Source of the DNA: Pseudomonadota bacterium
Lineage (GTDB): Bacteria; Pseudomonadota; Gammaproteobacteria; Steroidobacterales; Woeseiaceae
Assembly: GCA_022360335.1 (NCBI GenBank)
Contig: JAKSCZ010000034.1
Span: 1 to 5,515, forward strand
DNA length: 5,515 bases
Direction of reading: 5' to 3'
In this document: positions 1-5,515 of the stretch, piece by piece
How positions within the stretch are numbered: the first letter of the stretch is position 1
Layout: each line of letters opens with the position of its first letter
Translations under genes and position numbers: made by a program
Notes under the pieces: model-generated
Told to the model about the DNA's origin: nothing
Database searches by the model: none
The model's input: the letters and a program-made list of their open reading frames with translations, nothing else

Positions 1-1
1 A

Positions 2-88
2 GCCTGGCATATCGGTGCGGCGCAGGCGGCGGAGCGTATCGACCACAGCAGCAAGTTCGGACCCATCGTCGTGGAGTCGGCCCAATGA
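2..88 (+). CDS. C-terminal end of a probable Mrp/ApbC-family iron-sulfur carrier ATPase (partial, 5' end outside window)
   Basis: The frame starting at base 2 is open and ends at the TGA at 86-88, giving a 28-residue tail that finishes SSKFGPIVVESAQ. Mrp/ApbC (P-loop NTPases that carry and transfer Fe-S clusters in the cytoplasm) commonly end with a short motif of the type 'Y/H-S-x-K-F-P-x-I-V-V-E', which this tail resembles. The ATPase gene also directly precedes dcd in Pseudomonas, so the context agrees. The catalytic P-loop and the CxxC cluster-binding motif would lie upstream and cannot be seen. Its stop codon overlaps the dcd start (ATGA), so the two genes are probably cotranscribed and translationally coupled. 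The family call rests on a short tail plus synteny; that a coding region ends here is much surer than its identity. Confidence 0.68.
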   Translation, partial: AWHIGAAQAAERIDHSSKFGPIVVESAQ

Positions 89-651
89 GCATCAAGTCGG
101 ATCGCTGGATTCGCCGCATGGCCGGAGAATGCGGGATGATCGATCCGTTCGAGCCGGGCCAGGTGAGGGAGAACGACCGCGGACGCATCGTGAGCTACGG
201 CACGTCGAGCTACGGCTACGACGTGCGTTGCTCGGACGAGTTCAAGGTCTTCACCAACATCAACTCGGCCGTGGTCGATCCGAAGGGCTTCGATGCGACG
301 AGCTTCGTCGACATCAAGAGCGACGTCTGCGTCATTCCGCCGAACTCGTTCGCGCTGGCGCGCACGGTCGAGTATTTCCGCATTCCGCGCACGGTGCTGA
401 CGATCTGCCTCGGCAAATCGACCTATGCGCGCTGCGGCATCATCGTCAACGTCACGCCGCTCGAACCGGAGTGGGAGGGGCACGTAACGCTCGAGTTCTC
501 GAACACGACCCCGCTGCCGGCCAGGATCTACGCGCACGAGGGCGTCGCGCAGATGCTGTTCCTGGAATCCGACGAAGCCTGCGAGACGTCCTATGCGGAT
601 CGCGACGGCAAGTACCAGGGGCAGACGGGCGTTACCCTGCCCAAAGCCTGA
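85..651 (+). CDS. dcd: dCTP deaminase
   Basis: Cytoplasmic enzyme that deaminates dCTP to dUTP, feeding dUMP for thymidylate synthesis; family members are homotrimers. The 188-residue product is full length (E. coli Dcd is 193). Visible motifs: SSYGYDVR at 41-48, GKSTYARCG at 110-118 (S112 and R116 align with the active-site Ser and Arg of GRSSLAR in E. coli), and EWEGHVTLEFSN at 129-140, where E137 aligns with the catalytic Glu138 of E. coli. The nucleotide-closing tail motif KYQGQ lies at 176-180. The ATG at 85 is supported by GGAG at 73-76, eight bases upstream, and by the MSIKSDRWIRRM start typical of the Pseudomonas-like form. Its ATG overlaps the TGA of the upstream gene. Some relatives (Methanocaldococcus, Mycobacterium) are bifunctional deaminase/dUTPases; I see no reason to assume that here, but sequence reading alone does not exclude it. 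Confidence 0.97.
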   Translation: MSIKSDRWIRRMAGECGMIDPFEPGQVRENDRGRIVSYGTSSYGYDVRCSDEFKVFTNINSAVVDPKGFDATSFVDIKSDVCVIPPNSFALARTVEYFRIPRTVLTICLGKSTYARCGIIVNVTPLEPEWEGHVTLEFSNTTPLPARIYAHEGVAQMLFLESDEACETSYADRDGKYQGQTGVTLPKA

Positions 652-655
652 TTCA

Positions 656-669
656 GCGCTGCGAAGCGC
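656..669. other. short hairpin in the convergent dcd / S9 peptidase gap
   Basis: Five bases after the dcd stop there is a perfect 5-bp stem, GCGCT (656-660) and AGCGC (665-669), closed by GCGA, a GNRA-type tetraloop. No T-run follows on either strand, so it does not look like a classic Rho-independent terminator; it could protect the 3' end of the dcd transcript or be chance in GC-rich DNA. The rest of the 111-base gap (652-762) between the two convergent stop codons shows no convincing gene or terminator. Confidence 0.22.
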
Positions 670-762
670 GCGGTCGGGCTGAGCGCGATACCAGTCCGAC
701 GAAATACAGGGGCGGGATGCGCGCTGTACGACGGACATAGAAATCCGGCATGCCCAAGTGCG

Positions 763-2664
763 TCAGAGATGCGTCGACAGGAAGTTCTCCATAGTCCTGT
801 AGAGTTCGATGCGGTTTTCCTCTTTGCTGAAGCCATGGCCCTCGTTGTTCTTGACGAGCCATTCGAAGGGCTTCTCCGATCGTTTCATCTGGCGCCGGAG
901 CTTTGTTGCATGCTTGATAACGACGCGCGGGTCTCTGCGCCCGTGCACGATCAGGACCGGGTCGTCGATATTCTCGACGTGGGCGATCGGCGATATCGAA
1001 TCCATGAACTGTTCGTCCTCAGGATCACCGATCTGCACTTTCAGGAGTTCCTTGAGCGGCTCCCAGTGTTTCGGCATCGAGTCGAACAGCAATGCGACGT
1101 CGGTCACTCCGACGTAGTTGATACCGCAGCGATACAGCTCCGGCGTAAACGTCAGGCCCGCCATCGTGGCGTATCCGCCGTAACTGCCTCCGTAGATGCA
1201 GACGCGCTCCGGATCGACGATGCCTTCATCGACGAGATAGCTCACCGCGTCCGACAGGTCGTGCTGCATCTCGCGGCCCCATTTGCCGTAGCCGGCCTGC
1301 TCGAACTCGCGGCCGTATCCGCCCGAGCCGCGGTAGTTGACCTGCACGACCGCGTAACCCCTGCTCGACAGGAACTGGTGCTCGGGGTTGTAACTCCAGT
1401 AGTCGCGCACGCCGAACGGACCGCCGTGTGGATTCACGATCAGCGGAATCCTCTCGCCATCTTTACGATCCGCGGGAACCGTGAGGTAGCCGCGGAGCTT
1501 CATCCCGTCGCGTGCGGTGAAAGCGAGCGGCTGCATCGGCGACATGCGTTCCGGGTCGATCCACTCCATGCGCGAAACGAGGAAGCGGACCTGGCCCGCC
1601 TTGCGATCGTACAGGTAGTAGTTTCCGGGATCGCGATCGCTGTATACGAGCAGGACGTTCAGCGTCTCGTCCTTCGACGTGCTGACGACGTTGACTGCCT
1701 TGCCGGGAAACGCCGCTCCCAGGCGCTCGGAAATCCCGCGTTCGACATCGTCGAAGAAATGGCGTCTGGGATAGTCGTCGAAGTAGCTTACGCCGAGCAG
1801 TTTCTTTTGTGCGTGCGACATGATCAGGTCGCCGATGTCCACTTCGTCGTGGCCGAACAGCATCTCGCCCAGTTCGTCTGCGTTCGGATCGTACGTGTAT
1901 AGGCCCCTCGTCCGGCGACCGATGTCGGAGGCAACGTACATCGTCTTGTTATCGTAGGCGAAACCGAGCGGGGTTATGCCCTCGTCGAGGAGATTGAATT
2001 TGCGCAGCGGACGAAATTCGTGGTCGGCGCCGTCCCGGTACAGGAACGTCCCTTCGAGGCCTTCGATGACGAGCGCGCCGCGGGGTACGCCGTCGTGGTC
2101 GACCAGCCAGTCCGTGACGCCGTTCAGACCGTCGGTCATCGGCACGGGCCGGCCCTTGCGGACGTTCACCTTGTACAGACCGAAATAGCGCGGGCTGCGC
2201 TTGTTCCATTGCACGATGATGTGGTCCGGGTCATCGGGCAGCGTCGAGACGACGGTCGCGAACCGAATGCCTGCACGGGTCACCTCGGGTTCGACCAGGG
2301 TCCTGATCTTCGGCTTGTCGCGATCCCGGTCGACGGCGTAAAGGCCGAAGCCCTCGTTGCCGTCGGCGTCCATCGTGAAGACGATGACGTCGTCGCTCGC
2401 CCAGAAGAACCCCGACACGTCCTGGTCCTTCAGGCCGGTCAACGGTTTGAGATTCTTCAGGCCGTCCGTCTCTATGACGACGATGTTCCGGTGACCTTCG
2501 ATGGGCGCAAGCGTGGCAAGGTACTTGCCACTCGGCGAAAGCTGCATGTCCGTAAACTCGGGATTCTTGAAGAAATCCTCCACGGGCGGCGATTCTGCGG
2601 ACGCGTGCGGCGCGCAGACCAGCGAGGCAACGAGTAGCGCGACCGGGGCAATTGCTCGTTTCAT
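763..2664 (-). CDS. secreted S9-family (prolyl oligopeptidase superfamily) serine peptidase
   Basis: 633-residue exported peptidase, probably cleaving short peptides in the periplasm or outside the cell. Residues 1-23 form a signal peptide (MKR, a hydrophobic stretch, then AHASA-like APHASA before E24). C17 sits in SLVC, a poor lipobox, so signal peptidase I cleavage is more likely. Residues about 30-370 are the expected beta-propeller region (segments such as FTDMQLSPSGKYLATLA and LYDRKAGQVRFLV); about 380-633 is the alpha/beta-hydrolase domain. Catalytic residues are clear: S494 in YGGSYGGYA, D578 in HGRRDPRV, H610 in NNEGHGF. NPHGGP (411-416) and VNYRGSGGYG (442-451) are typical of acylaminoacyl-peptidase/DPP-like S9 members. 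No clear DPP4-type double-Glu motif was recognised, so the exact specificity is open. The start ATG gives the complete signal peptide; only a weak AGAG precedes it. It follows purN on the same strand but has its own likely promoter. Confidence 0.95.
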   Translation of the reverse strand: MKRAIAPVALLVASLVCAPHASAESPPVEDFFKNPEFTDMQLSPSGKYLATLAPIEGHRNIVVIETDGLKNLKPLTGLKDQDVSGFFWASDDVIVFTMDADGNEGFGLYAVDRDRDKPKIRTLVEPEVTRAGIRFATVVSTLPDDPDHIIVQWNKRSPRYFGLYKVNVRKGRPVPMTDGLNGVTDWLVDHDGVPRGALVIEGLEGTFLYRDGADHEFRPLRKFNLLDEGITPLGFAYDNKTMYVASDIGRRTRGLYTYDPNADELGEMLFGHDEVDIGDLIMSHAQKKLLGVSYFDDYPRRHFFDDVERGISERLGAAFPGKAVNVVSTSKDETLNVLLVYSDRDPGNYYLYDRKAGQVRFLVSRMEWIDPERMSPMQPLAFTARDGMKLRGYLTVPADRKDGERIPLIVNPHGGPFGVRDYWSYNPEHQFLSSRGYAVVQVNYRGSGGYGREFEQAGYGKWGREMQHDLSDAVSYLVDEGIVDPERVCIYGGSYGGYATMAGLTFTPELYRCGINYVGVTDVALLFDSMPKHWEPLKELLKVQIGDPEDEQFMDSISPIAHVENIDDPVLIVHGRRDPRVVIKHATKLRRQMKRSEKPFEWLVKNNEGHGFSKEENRIELYRTMENFLSTHL

Positions 2665-2680
2665 TTCGGAACTCTGTACA

Positions 2681-2702
2681 GTGAATTGCTGAAATTATTC
2701 AC
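2681..2702. promoter_or_regulatory. inverted repeat over the S9 peptidase -10 region (possible operator)
   Basis: GTGAAT (2681-2686) and ATTCAC (2697-2702) are perfect inverted 6-base arms with a 10-base AT-rich spacer. The repeat covers the predicted -10 box and start site of the peptidase gene, where a bound repressor would block RNA polymerase. Half-site centres lie 16 bases apart, which is longer than one helical turn, so same-face binding by a dimer is not guaranteed. I do not recognise the motif as a named regulator's site. A further 8-base palindrome, CTGTACAG, adjoins it at 2674-2681. Confidence 0.3.
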
Positions 2703-2722
2703 ATAAATCCGCCGCAGGACAA
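2694..2722 (-). promoter_or_regulatory. predicted sigma70-type promoter of the S9 peptidase gene
   Basis: On the minus strand, TTGTCC (2722-2717, 4 of 6 against TTGACA) is followed after exactly 17 bases by AATAAT (2699-2694, 5 of 6 against TATAAT). Transcription would begin near 2687, giving a leader of roughly 23 bases before the ATG at 2664. This is the AT-richest stretch of the intergenic region, standing out against its GC-rich surroundings. The -35 box lies mostly in the loop of the hairpin that follows purN. Prediction from sequence only. Confidence 0.55.
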
Positions 2723-2729
2723 CTGCGGC
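2711..2729 (-). terminator. hairpin downstream of purN, possible weak intrinsic terminator of purM-purN
   Basis: A perfect 7-bp GC-rich stem, GCCGCAG (2711-2717) and CTGCGGC (2723-2729), with a 5-base loop lies about 46 bases beyond the purN stop. On the minus strand the stem is followed by GGATTTATGTGAATAATTT, which is T-rich but interrupted, so termination may be inefficient. The stem also contains part of the spacing region of the peptidase promoter. Readthrough into the peptidase gene is therefore possible. Confidence 0.42.
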
Positions 2730-2739
2730 CGCGGCAGGC

Positions 2740-2753
2740 GCGGCGTACGCCGC
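2740..2753. repeat. perfect 14-base palindrome, inside a longer GC-rich foldback
   Basis: GCGGCGTACGCCGC is fully self-complementary. It is flanked by a second pair of arms, GCCGCG (2728-2733) and CGCGGC (2756-2761), so the purN 3' untranslated region can form a larger GC-rich structure, competing with the neighbouring hairpin at 2711-2729 for one base of the stem. It may be part of transcript termination or 3'-end protection, or a simple consequence of GC-rich composition. Confidence 0.4.
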
Positions 2754-2774
2754 ATCGCGGCGGGTCAGGCGGCC

Positions 2775-3419
2775 CTAGTCGAACGTACGGATGATGGGCC
2801 GTTCGGCGGGCTCGCCGTCGATCCAGCTTTGCCCGGCGCGGAATTCGATGCGACCGGATCCGACCAGGCCGGCGGCTTCCGGATAGATCCGGTGCTCTAT
2901 CGCCTGGACCCGCTGCTGCAGTTCGGGCGCGGTTTCGGCGGGGTCGACGCGCAGCCGTCCTTGCAGGATTCGCGGTCCCGCGTCGAGTTCCGCAGTGACG
3001 AAATGCACGGTACTGCCGTGCCACTCGTCGCCGGCCTCGAGCACTCGCCGGTGCGTATCGAGTCCCGGGTACTTCGGCAACAGGGCGGGATGGACGTTGA
3101 GGATTTTGCCTTCGTAGCGGCTGACGAATACCGGGCTCAGTATGCGCATGAAGCCCGCGAGGACGAGCAGTTCGGGCTCGTAGCGCTCCAGCGTCGCCAT
3201 CACGGCGCGGTCGAACGATTCGCGGTCGGGGAAGTCGCCGTGCCGGATGCACTCGCCGGGTATGCCGGCCCCCGCCGCGCGCCGGAGTCCGAAAGCGCCC
3301 GGGTCGTTGCTGAACACGACCGAGAGCTCGAGATCGAGATCGCCTTCGGCGACGGCATCGATGAATGCCTGGAGGTTGGTACCTGATCCCGAGATCAGGA
3401 TCGCGGTCCGACAGCCCAT
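2775..3419 (-). CDS. purN: phosphoribosylglycinamide formyltransferase (GAR transformylase, 10-formyl-THF dependent)
   Basis: Third step of de novo purine synthesis in the cytoplasm: transfers the formyl group of 10-formyltetrahydrofolate to GAR, giving FGAR. The 214-residue product matches the family size (E. coli 212). Visible motifs: phosphate-binding GSGTNLQAF at 11-19, LAGFMRILSPVFV at 88-99, and the catalytic region ILNVHPALLPKYPGLDTH at 106-123, with N108 and H110; HGSTVHFVTAELDAGP (134-149) supplies the catalytic D146. A longer reading frame extends to 3470, but the ATG at 3419 is preferred because the family begins with residues like MGCRTAILISGSG and because it gives a TGATG junction with the purM stop (3421-3419). 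No clear Shine-Dalgarno is visible, consistent with translation coupled to purM. Confidence 0.97.
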   Translation of the reverse strand: MGCRTAILISGSGTNLQAFIDAVAEGDLDLELSVVFSNDPGAFGLRRAAGAGIPGECIRHGDFPDRESFDRAVMATLERYEPELLVLAGFMRILSPVFVSRYEGKILNVHPALLPKYPGLDTHRRVLEAGDEWHGSTVHFVTAELDAGPRILQGRLRVDPAETAPELQQRVQAIEHRIYPEAAGLVGSGRIEFRAGQSWIDGEPAERPIIRTFD

Positions 3420-4438
3420 CAGACGTACTGTACTTGCCCGTCGCCTTTGACGATCCGGCCTATGCGCCATGCCGACTCGCCGCCGGCTTCGAGCAACTCG
3501 ATCGCCCGTCCGGCGTCGTCGGGGCCGACGACGGCGATCATACCGATCCCGCAGTTGAACGTCCTGCGCATTTCCGCCGTCTCGATGTTGCCGTACGCCT
3601 GCAGGAAATCGAACACGGCGCCCCGGTTCCAGGTCGAGGTATCGATTTCGGCGTCGAGCCCCTGCGGTAAAACGCGAGGGACGTTCTCGGTAATGCCGCC
3701 GCCCGTGATGTGGGCGAGTCCGTTCACCGTCATGCCGTTCAGGAGGGCGAGAATCGGCTTGACGTAGATCTTCGTCGGCGTGAGCAGGCGCTCCGCGGCG
3801 GGCGCTCCGTCGATATCGGCGCCGGGTGCGCGTTCGAGAACCCGGCGGATCAGCGAATAACCGTTCGAATGCGGTCCGCTCGATGCGAGGCCGACGATGA
3901 CGTCGCCTTCGGTAATCGCGCTGCCGTCGATCATTGCGCTCTTTTCGACGACGCCGACCGTGAACCCGGCGAGGTCGTATTCGCCGGGCGCATACACGTC
4001 CGGCATTTCCGCCGTCTCGCCGCCGATCAGTGCGGCGCCGGCCTGCAGACAGCCGTCGGCGATGCCGGCGATGACGCTGCCGGCGACTTCAGCGTCGAGT
4101 TTGCCGCAGGCGAAGTAGTCGAGGAAGAACAGCGGTTCCGCACCCTGAGCGAGCACGTCGTTGACGCACATGGCGACGAGATCGATACCGATCGTGTCGT
4201 GCTTGTCGAGGCGCTGCGCCAGGATCAGTTTGGTGCCGACGCCGTCCGTGCCGGAGACGAGTACCGGCTCCCGGTAGCGCCCCTGCGGCAATTCGAACAG
4301 TCCGCCGAAGCCGCCGATGCCGGCCAGGACCTCGGGGCGGAGCGTGCGTTTCACCAGCGGCTTGATGCGCTCGACGAGTTCGTTGCCCGCGTCGATGTCG
4401 ACGCCGGCCGCCCGGTAAGTTAGTTGAGTTCTGCTCAT
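3419..4438 (-). CDS. purM: phosphoribosylformylglycinamidine cyclo-ligase (AIR synthetase)
   Basis: Fifth step of de novo purine synthesis: ATP-dependent ring closure of FGAM to AIR. The 339-residue product is full length (E. coli 345). Motifs in order: YRAAGVDIDAGNELVERIK at 8-26, VSGTDGVGTK at 61-70, DTIGIDLVAMCVNDVLAQGAEPLFFLDY at 81-108 (the metal/ATP-binding region), GGETAEMP at 139-146, SSGPHSNGYSLIRR at 186-199, HITGGGITENVPR at 243-255 and FNCGIGM at 294-300. The ATG at 4438 gives the conserved family N-terminus; no Shine-Dalgarno stands out just upstream. It is first in a purM-purN unit, overlapping purN by one base, and divergent from the DUF2066 gene across 66 bases. The divergent DUF2066/purM/purN order is also found in Pseudomonas. 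I saw no purine riboswitch and no recognisable PurR box. Confidence 0.98.
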   Translation of the reverse strand: MSRTQLTYRAAGVDIDAGNELVERIKPLVKRTLRPEVLAGIGGFGGLFELPQGRYREPVLVSGTDGVGTKLILAQRLDKHDTIGIDLVAMCVNDVLAQGAEPLFFLDYFACGKLDAEVAGSVIAGIADGCLQAGAALIGGETAEMPDVYAPGEYDLAGFTVGVVEKSAMIDGSAITEGDVIVGLASSGPHSNGYSLIRRVLERAPGADIDGAPAAERLLTPTKIYVKPILALLNGMTVNGLAHITGGGITENVPRVLPQGLDAEIDTSTWNRGAVFDFLQAYGNIETAEMRRTFNCGIGMIAVVGPDDAGRAIELLEAGGESAWRIGRIVKGDGQVQYV

Positions 4439-4444
4439 TACGGA

Positions 4445-4472
4445 GTGGCATACTCTGCGTGGGCGATATAAT
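4445..4472 (+). promoter_or_regulatory. predicted promoter of the DUF2066 gene
   Basis: A consensus -10 box, TATAAT (4467-4472), is preceded after 16 bases by GTGGCA (4445-4450, 4 of 6 against TTGACA). A start near 4479 would give a leader of about 26 bases, enough for the ribosome site at 4487-4493. The -10 match is perfect; the -35 is weak. Confidence 0.5.
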
Positions 4473-4496
4473 AGAGGCTTGGGCCTGGAGGGGAAA
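4468..4496 (-). promoter_or_regulatory. possible purM-purN promoter overlapping the divergent one
   Basis: On the minus strand TATTAT (4473-4468, 5 of 6) overlaps the divergent TATAAT box. The -35 position 17 bases upstream reads TTTCCC (4496-4491), only 3 of 6, so the call rests on the -10 box and on the need for a promoter in this 66-base gap. A start near 4461 would give a purM leader of about 22 bases. An activator or a promoter further inside the DUF2066 gene is an alternative. Confidence 0.3.
4487..4493 (+). promoter_or_regulatory. ribosome binding site that decides the GTG start of the DUF2066 gene
   Basis: GGAGGGG ends 11 bases before the GTG at 4505, slightly longer than ideal spacing. 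The next in-frame GTG (4526) would lie too far away and would remove the basic n-region of the signal peptide. Confidence 0.6.
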
Positions 4497-4504
4497 CCAC
4501 CCTG

Positions 4505-5515
4505 GTGAATCTGCGTAAGTTCCCGGTGGCCGGCCGGTTCCGGCAGGCAGTTTTGTTGACACTCACCTTACCCGTGCTGGTCACGACGGCGGGGGCCGTC
4601 GAAGTGCCCACGCTCTATACGGCGGAGGTGCCGTATGACCGAAACGCCGACGATCCGCGCGGCACGGCGCACCGGGCGGCGCTGGGCGAGGTTCTCCTGC
4701 GCGTCTCCGGGCGCGGGCTGGCCGACGAGCCCGGCGCATTCGACGAGCTGTTTCCGAATCCTTCCGCCTACGTCATGCAATTCCGGCCCGGCGCGAACGA
4801 TACGCTGTGGGTGTCGTTCGACGGGCAGGCGATCGAGCAGGTCCTGCGCGATGCCGGCTTGACGTTCTGGGGTGCCGAGCGGCCCCTGACGCTGGTCTGG
4901 CTCGCCGTCGACTGGGGGCAGGGCGAGCGTGAGATCGTCGGCGCCGACGACCCGGAACGCGCGTGGGACGAGTCGAGATCGATCGACCGCAATCGCCTGT
5001 TGCGCGAGCGGCTGCTCGAGGTCGCCGCAAGGCGCGGATTGCCGATCGCGTTTCCCCTGCTCGACACGGCGGACCTGCAAAACGTGCCGTTTACCGACGT
5101 CTGGGGCGGTTTCGACGACCGGATTCTGGTGGCGTCGGAGCGTTACGACGTGGATTCGGTGCTGATCGGTCGGATCCGGCCCGCCACGAGCCGGCAAAGT
5201 CGCTGGACCTACTACTTCGCCGGCGCCGGGTCGTCGATGACCGGGACGCCGGAGGCCGTTGTCGGACGCATCGCGGACCAGCTGGCCGCGGAATTCGCAA
5301 TCGGGGGCGACACCCCGGTCGAGACGGTGGCGCTGAACGTTTCCGGGGTCGTGACCGTCGAAGCCTACGGCCGCGTCCAGAGGATGCTCGAAGGCGTCGC
5401 GTCGATCGAGGACCTGGCAGTCACCGAAGTCGCCGGCGATCGAGTGACCTACCGTGTCGACGTGCGCGGCGGCGCCGACCGGCTGAGTCGTGCACTGCGC
5501 TTCAACAGTCTCGTC
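4505..5515 (+). CDS. exported DUF2066 domain protein (3' end outside window)
   Basis: An open frame of 337 codons starts at GTG 4505 and is still open at the last base, so the C-terminus is missing. Residues 1-31 look like a signal peptide: basic MNLRKF...RFRQ, hydrophobic AVLLTLTLPVLV, then TTAGA before V32. No lipobox Cys is present, so a soluble periplasmic protein is likely. The mature start VPTLYTAEVPYDRN, then AALGEVLLRVSGR (58-70), LWVSFDGQAIEQVLRDAGLTFWGAERPLTLVWLAVD (101-136) and VLIGRIRP (219-226) match the DUF2066 family of gammaproteobacteria, whose biochemical role I do not know. Residues about 276-337 (LNVSGVVTVEAYGRVQRMLEGV...) look like a small alpha/beta module. It is divergent from purM, an arrangement also seen in Pseudomonas, which supports the family call but does not imply a purine role. 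There are no recognisable catalytic residues. Confidence 0.88.
   Translation, partial: MNLRKFPVAGRFRQAVLLTLTLPVLVTTAGAVEVPTLYTAEVPYDRNADDPRGTAHRAALGEVLLRVSGRGLADEPGAFDELFPNPSAYVMQFRPGANDTLWVSFDGQAIEQVLRDAGLTFWGAERPLTLVWLAVDWGQGEREIVGADDPERAWDESRSIDRNRLLRERLLEVAARRGLPIAFPLLDTADLQNVPFTDVWGGFDDRILVASERYDVDSVLIGRIRPATSRQSRWTYYFAGAGSSMTGTPEAVVGRIADQLAAEFAIGGDTPVETVALNVSGVVTVEAYGRVQRMLEGVASIEDLAVTEVAGDRVTYRVDVRGGADRLSRALRFNSLV

Noticed and set aside
15..740. Long open frame on the plus strand over dcd
   Set aside because: It is rich in Arg and Ala, has no family pattern, and lies in another frame of the clearly recognised dcd gene; such frames are common in GC-rich DNA.
656..754. 32-codon minus-strand open frame (MPDFYVRR...) in the gap after the S9 peptidase
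   Set aside because: It is short, lacks a ribosome site, and ends in a basic low-complexity stretch; it cannot be distinguished from chance.
769..1902. 377-codon plus-strand open frame opposite the S9 peptidase
   Set aside because: It is antisense to a gene with a complete catalytic triad and signal peptide. Its product is composed of low-information Val/Ala/Arg/Asp-rich sequence typical of an antisense shadow, with no ribosome site.
2665..2774. Small RNA or riboswitch in the structured purN / S9 gap
   Set aside because: The foldback elements are explained by a 3'-end hairpin and GC-rich palindromes; no known riboswitch core, and no separate promoter-terminator pair, could be recognised.
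2829..4423. Plus-strand open frames opposite purN and purM (2829-3386, 3710-4423)
   Set aside because: Both are antisense to strongly conserved enzymes, and neither shows motifs or start signals.
4439..4504. PurR operator or purine riboswitch ahead of purM
   Set aside because: No match to the E. coli-type PurR box and no aptamer-like folding; the predicted leader is only about 22 bases.
4568..5197. 209-codon minus-strand open frame opposite the DUF2066 gene
   Set aside because: The plus-strand frame has a ribosome site, signal peptide and family pattern; the minus-strand product is Arg/Gln/Pro-rich and featureless.
1..5515. Defence system, mobile element, CRISPR array, tRNA or prophage content
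   Set aside because: All coding space is filled by core metabolic enzymes and two exported proteins; no transposase, direct-repeat array, tRNA fold or attachment-site pattern was seen.

Overview
The window reads as an ordinary chromosomal segment of a GC-rich gammaproteobacterium. The reasons are the close match of the dCTP deaminase, PurM and PurN products to gammaproteobacterial forms, the ApbC-dcd gene pair, and the divergent arrangement of a DUF2066 gene against purM-purN; both arrangements are also known in Pseudomonas. The genus cannot be named from this sequence. I see no mobile element, tRNA, rRNA, CRISPR array or prophage gene, and no frameshift in any of the genes.

Layout. Positions 2-88 (+) hold the last 28 codons of an upstream gene, probably the Mrp/ApbC iron-sulfur carrier ATPase. 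It overlaps dcd (85-651, +) through an ATGA junction. A 111-base convergent gap follows, then a secreted S9-family serine peptidase on the minus strand (2664 down to 763). Upstream of it lies a compact intergenic region (2665-2774) with a good sigma70-type promoter for the peptidase, an inverted repeat over its -10 box, a hairpin at the end of purN, and a perfect 14-base palindrome. Next come purN (3419-2775, -) and purM (4438-3419, -), joined by a TGATG overlap. A 66-base divergent gap with one shared AT-rich box separates purM from a GTG-started, exported DUF2066 protein (4505 to the window end, +), which runs off the edge.

How the genes work together. PurN and PurM are two steps of de novo purine synthesis (GAR to FGAR, and FGAM to AIR) and are almost certainly one translationally coupled unit. 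Dcd makes dUTP from dCTP for thymidylate synthesis and is coupled to the ApbC-like gene by position only. The S9 peptidase and DUF2066 protein both carry signal peptides and act outside the cytoplasm; nothing here ties them to nucleotide metabolism beyond adjacency.

I did not find a previously undescribed multi-gene system. The observations worth a second look are small regulatory architectures in the two intergenic regions around purMN, and the exported DUF2066 protein of unknown role.
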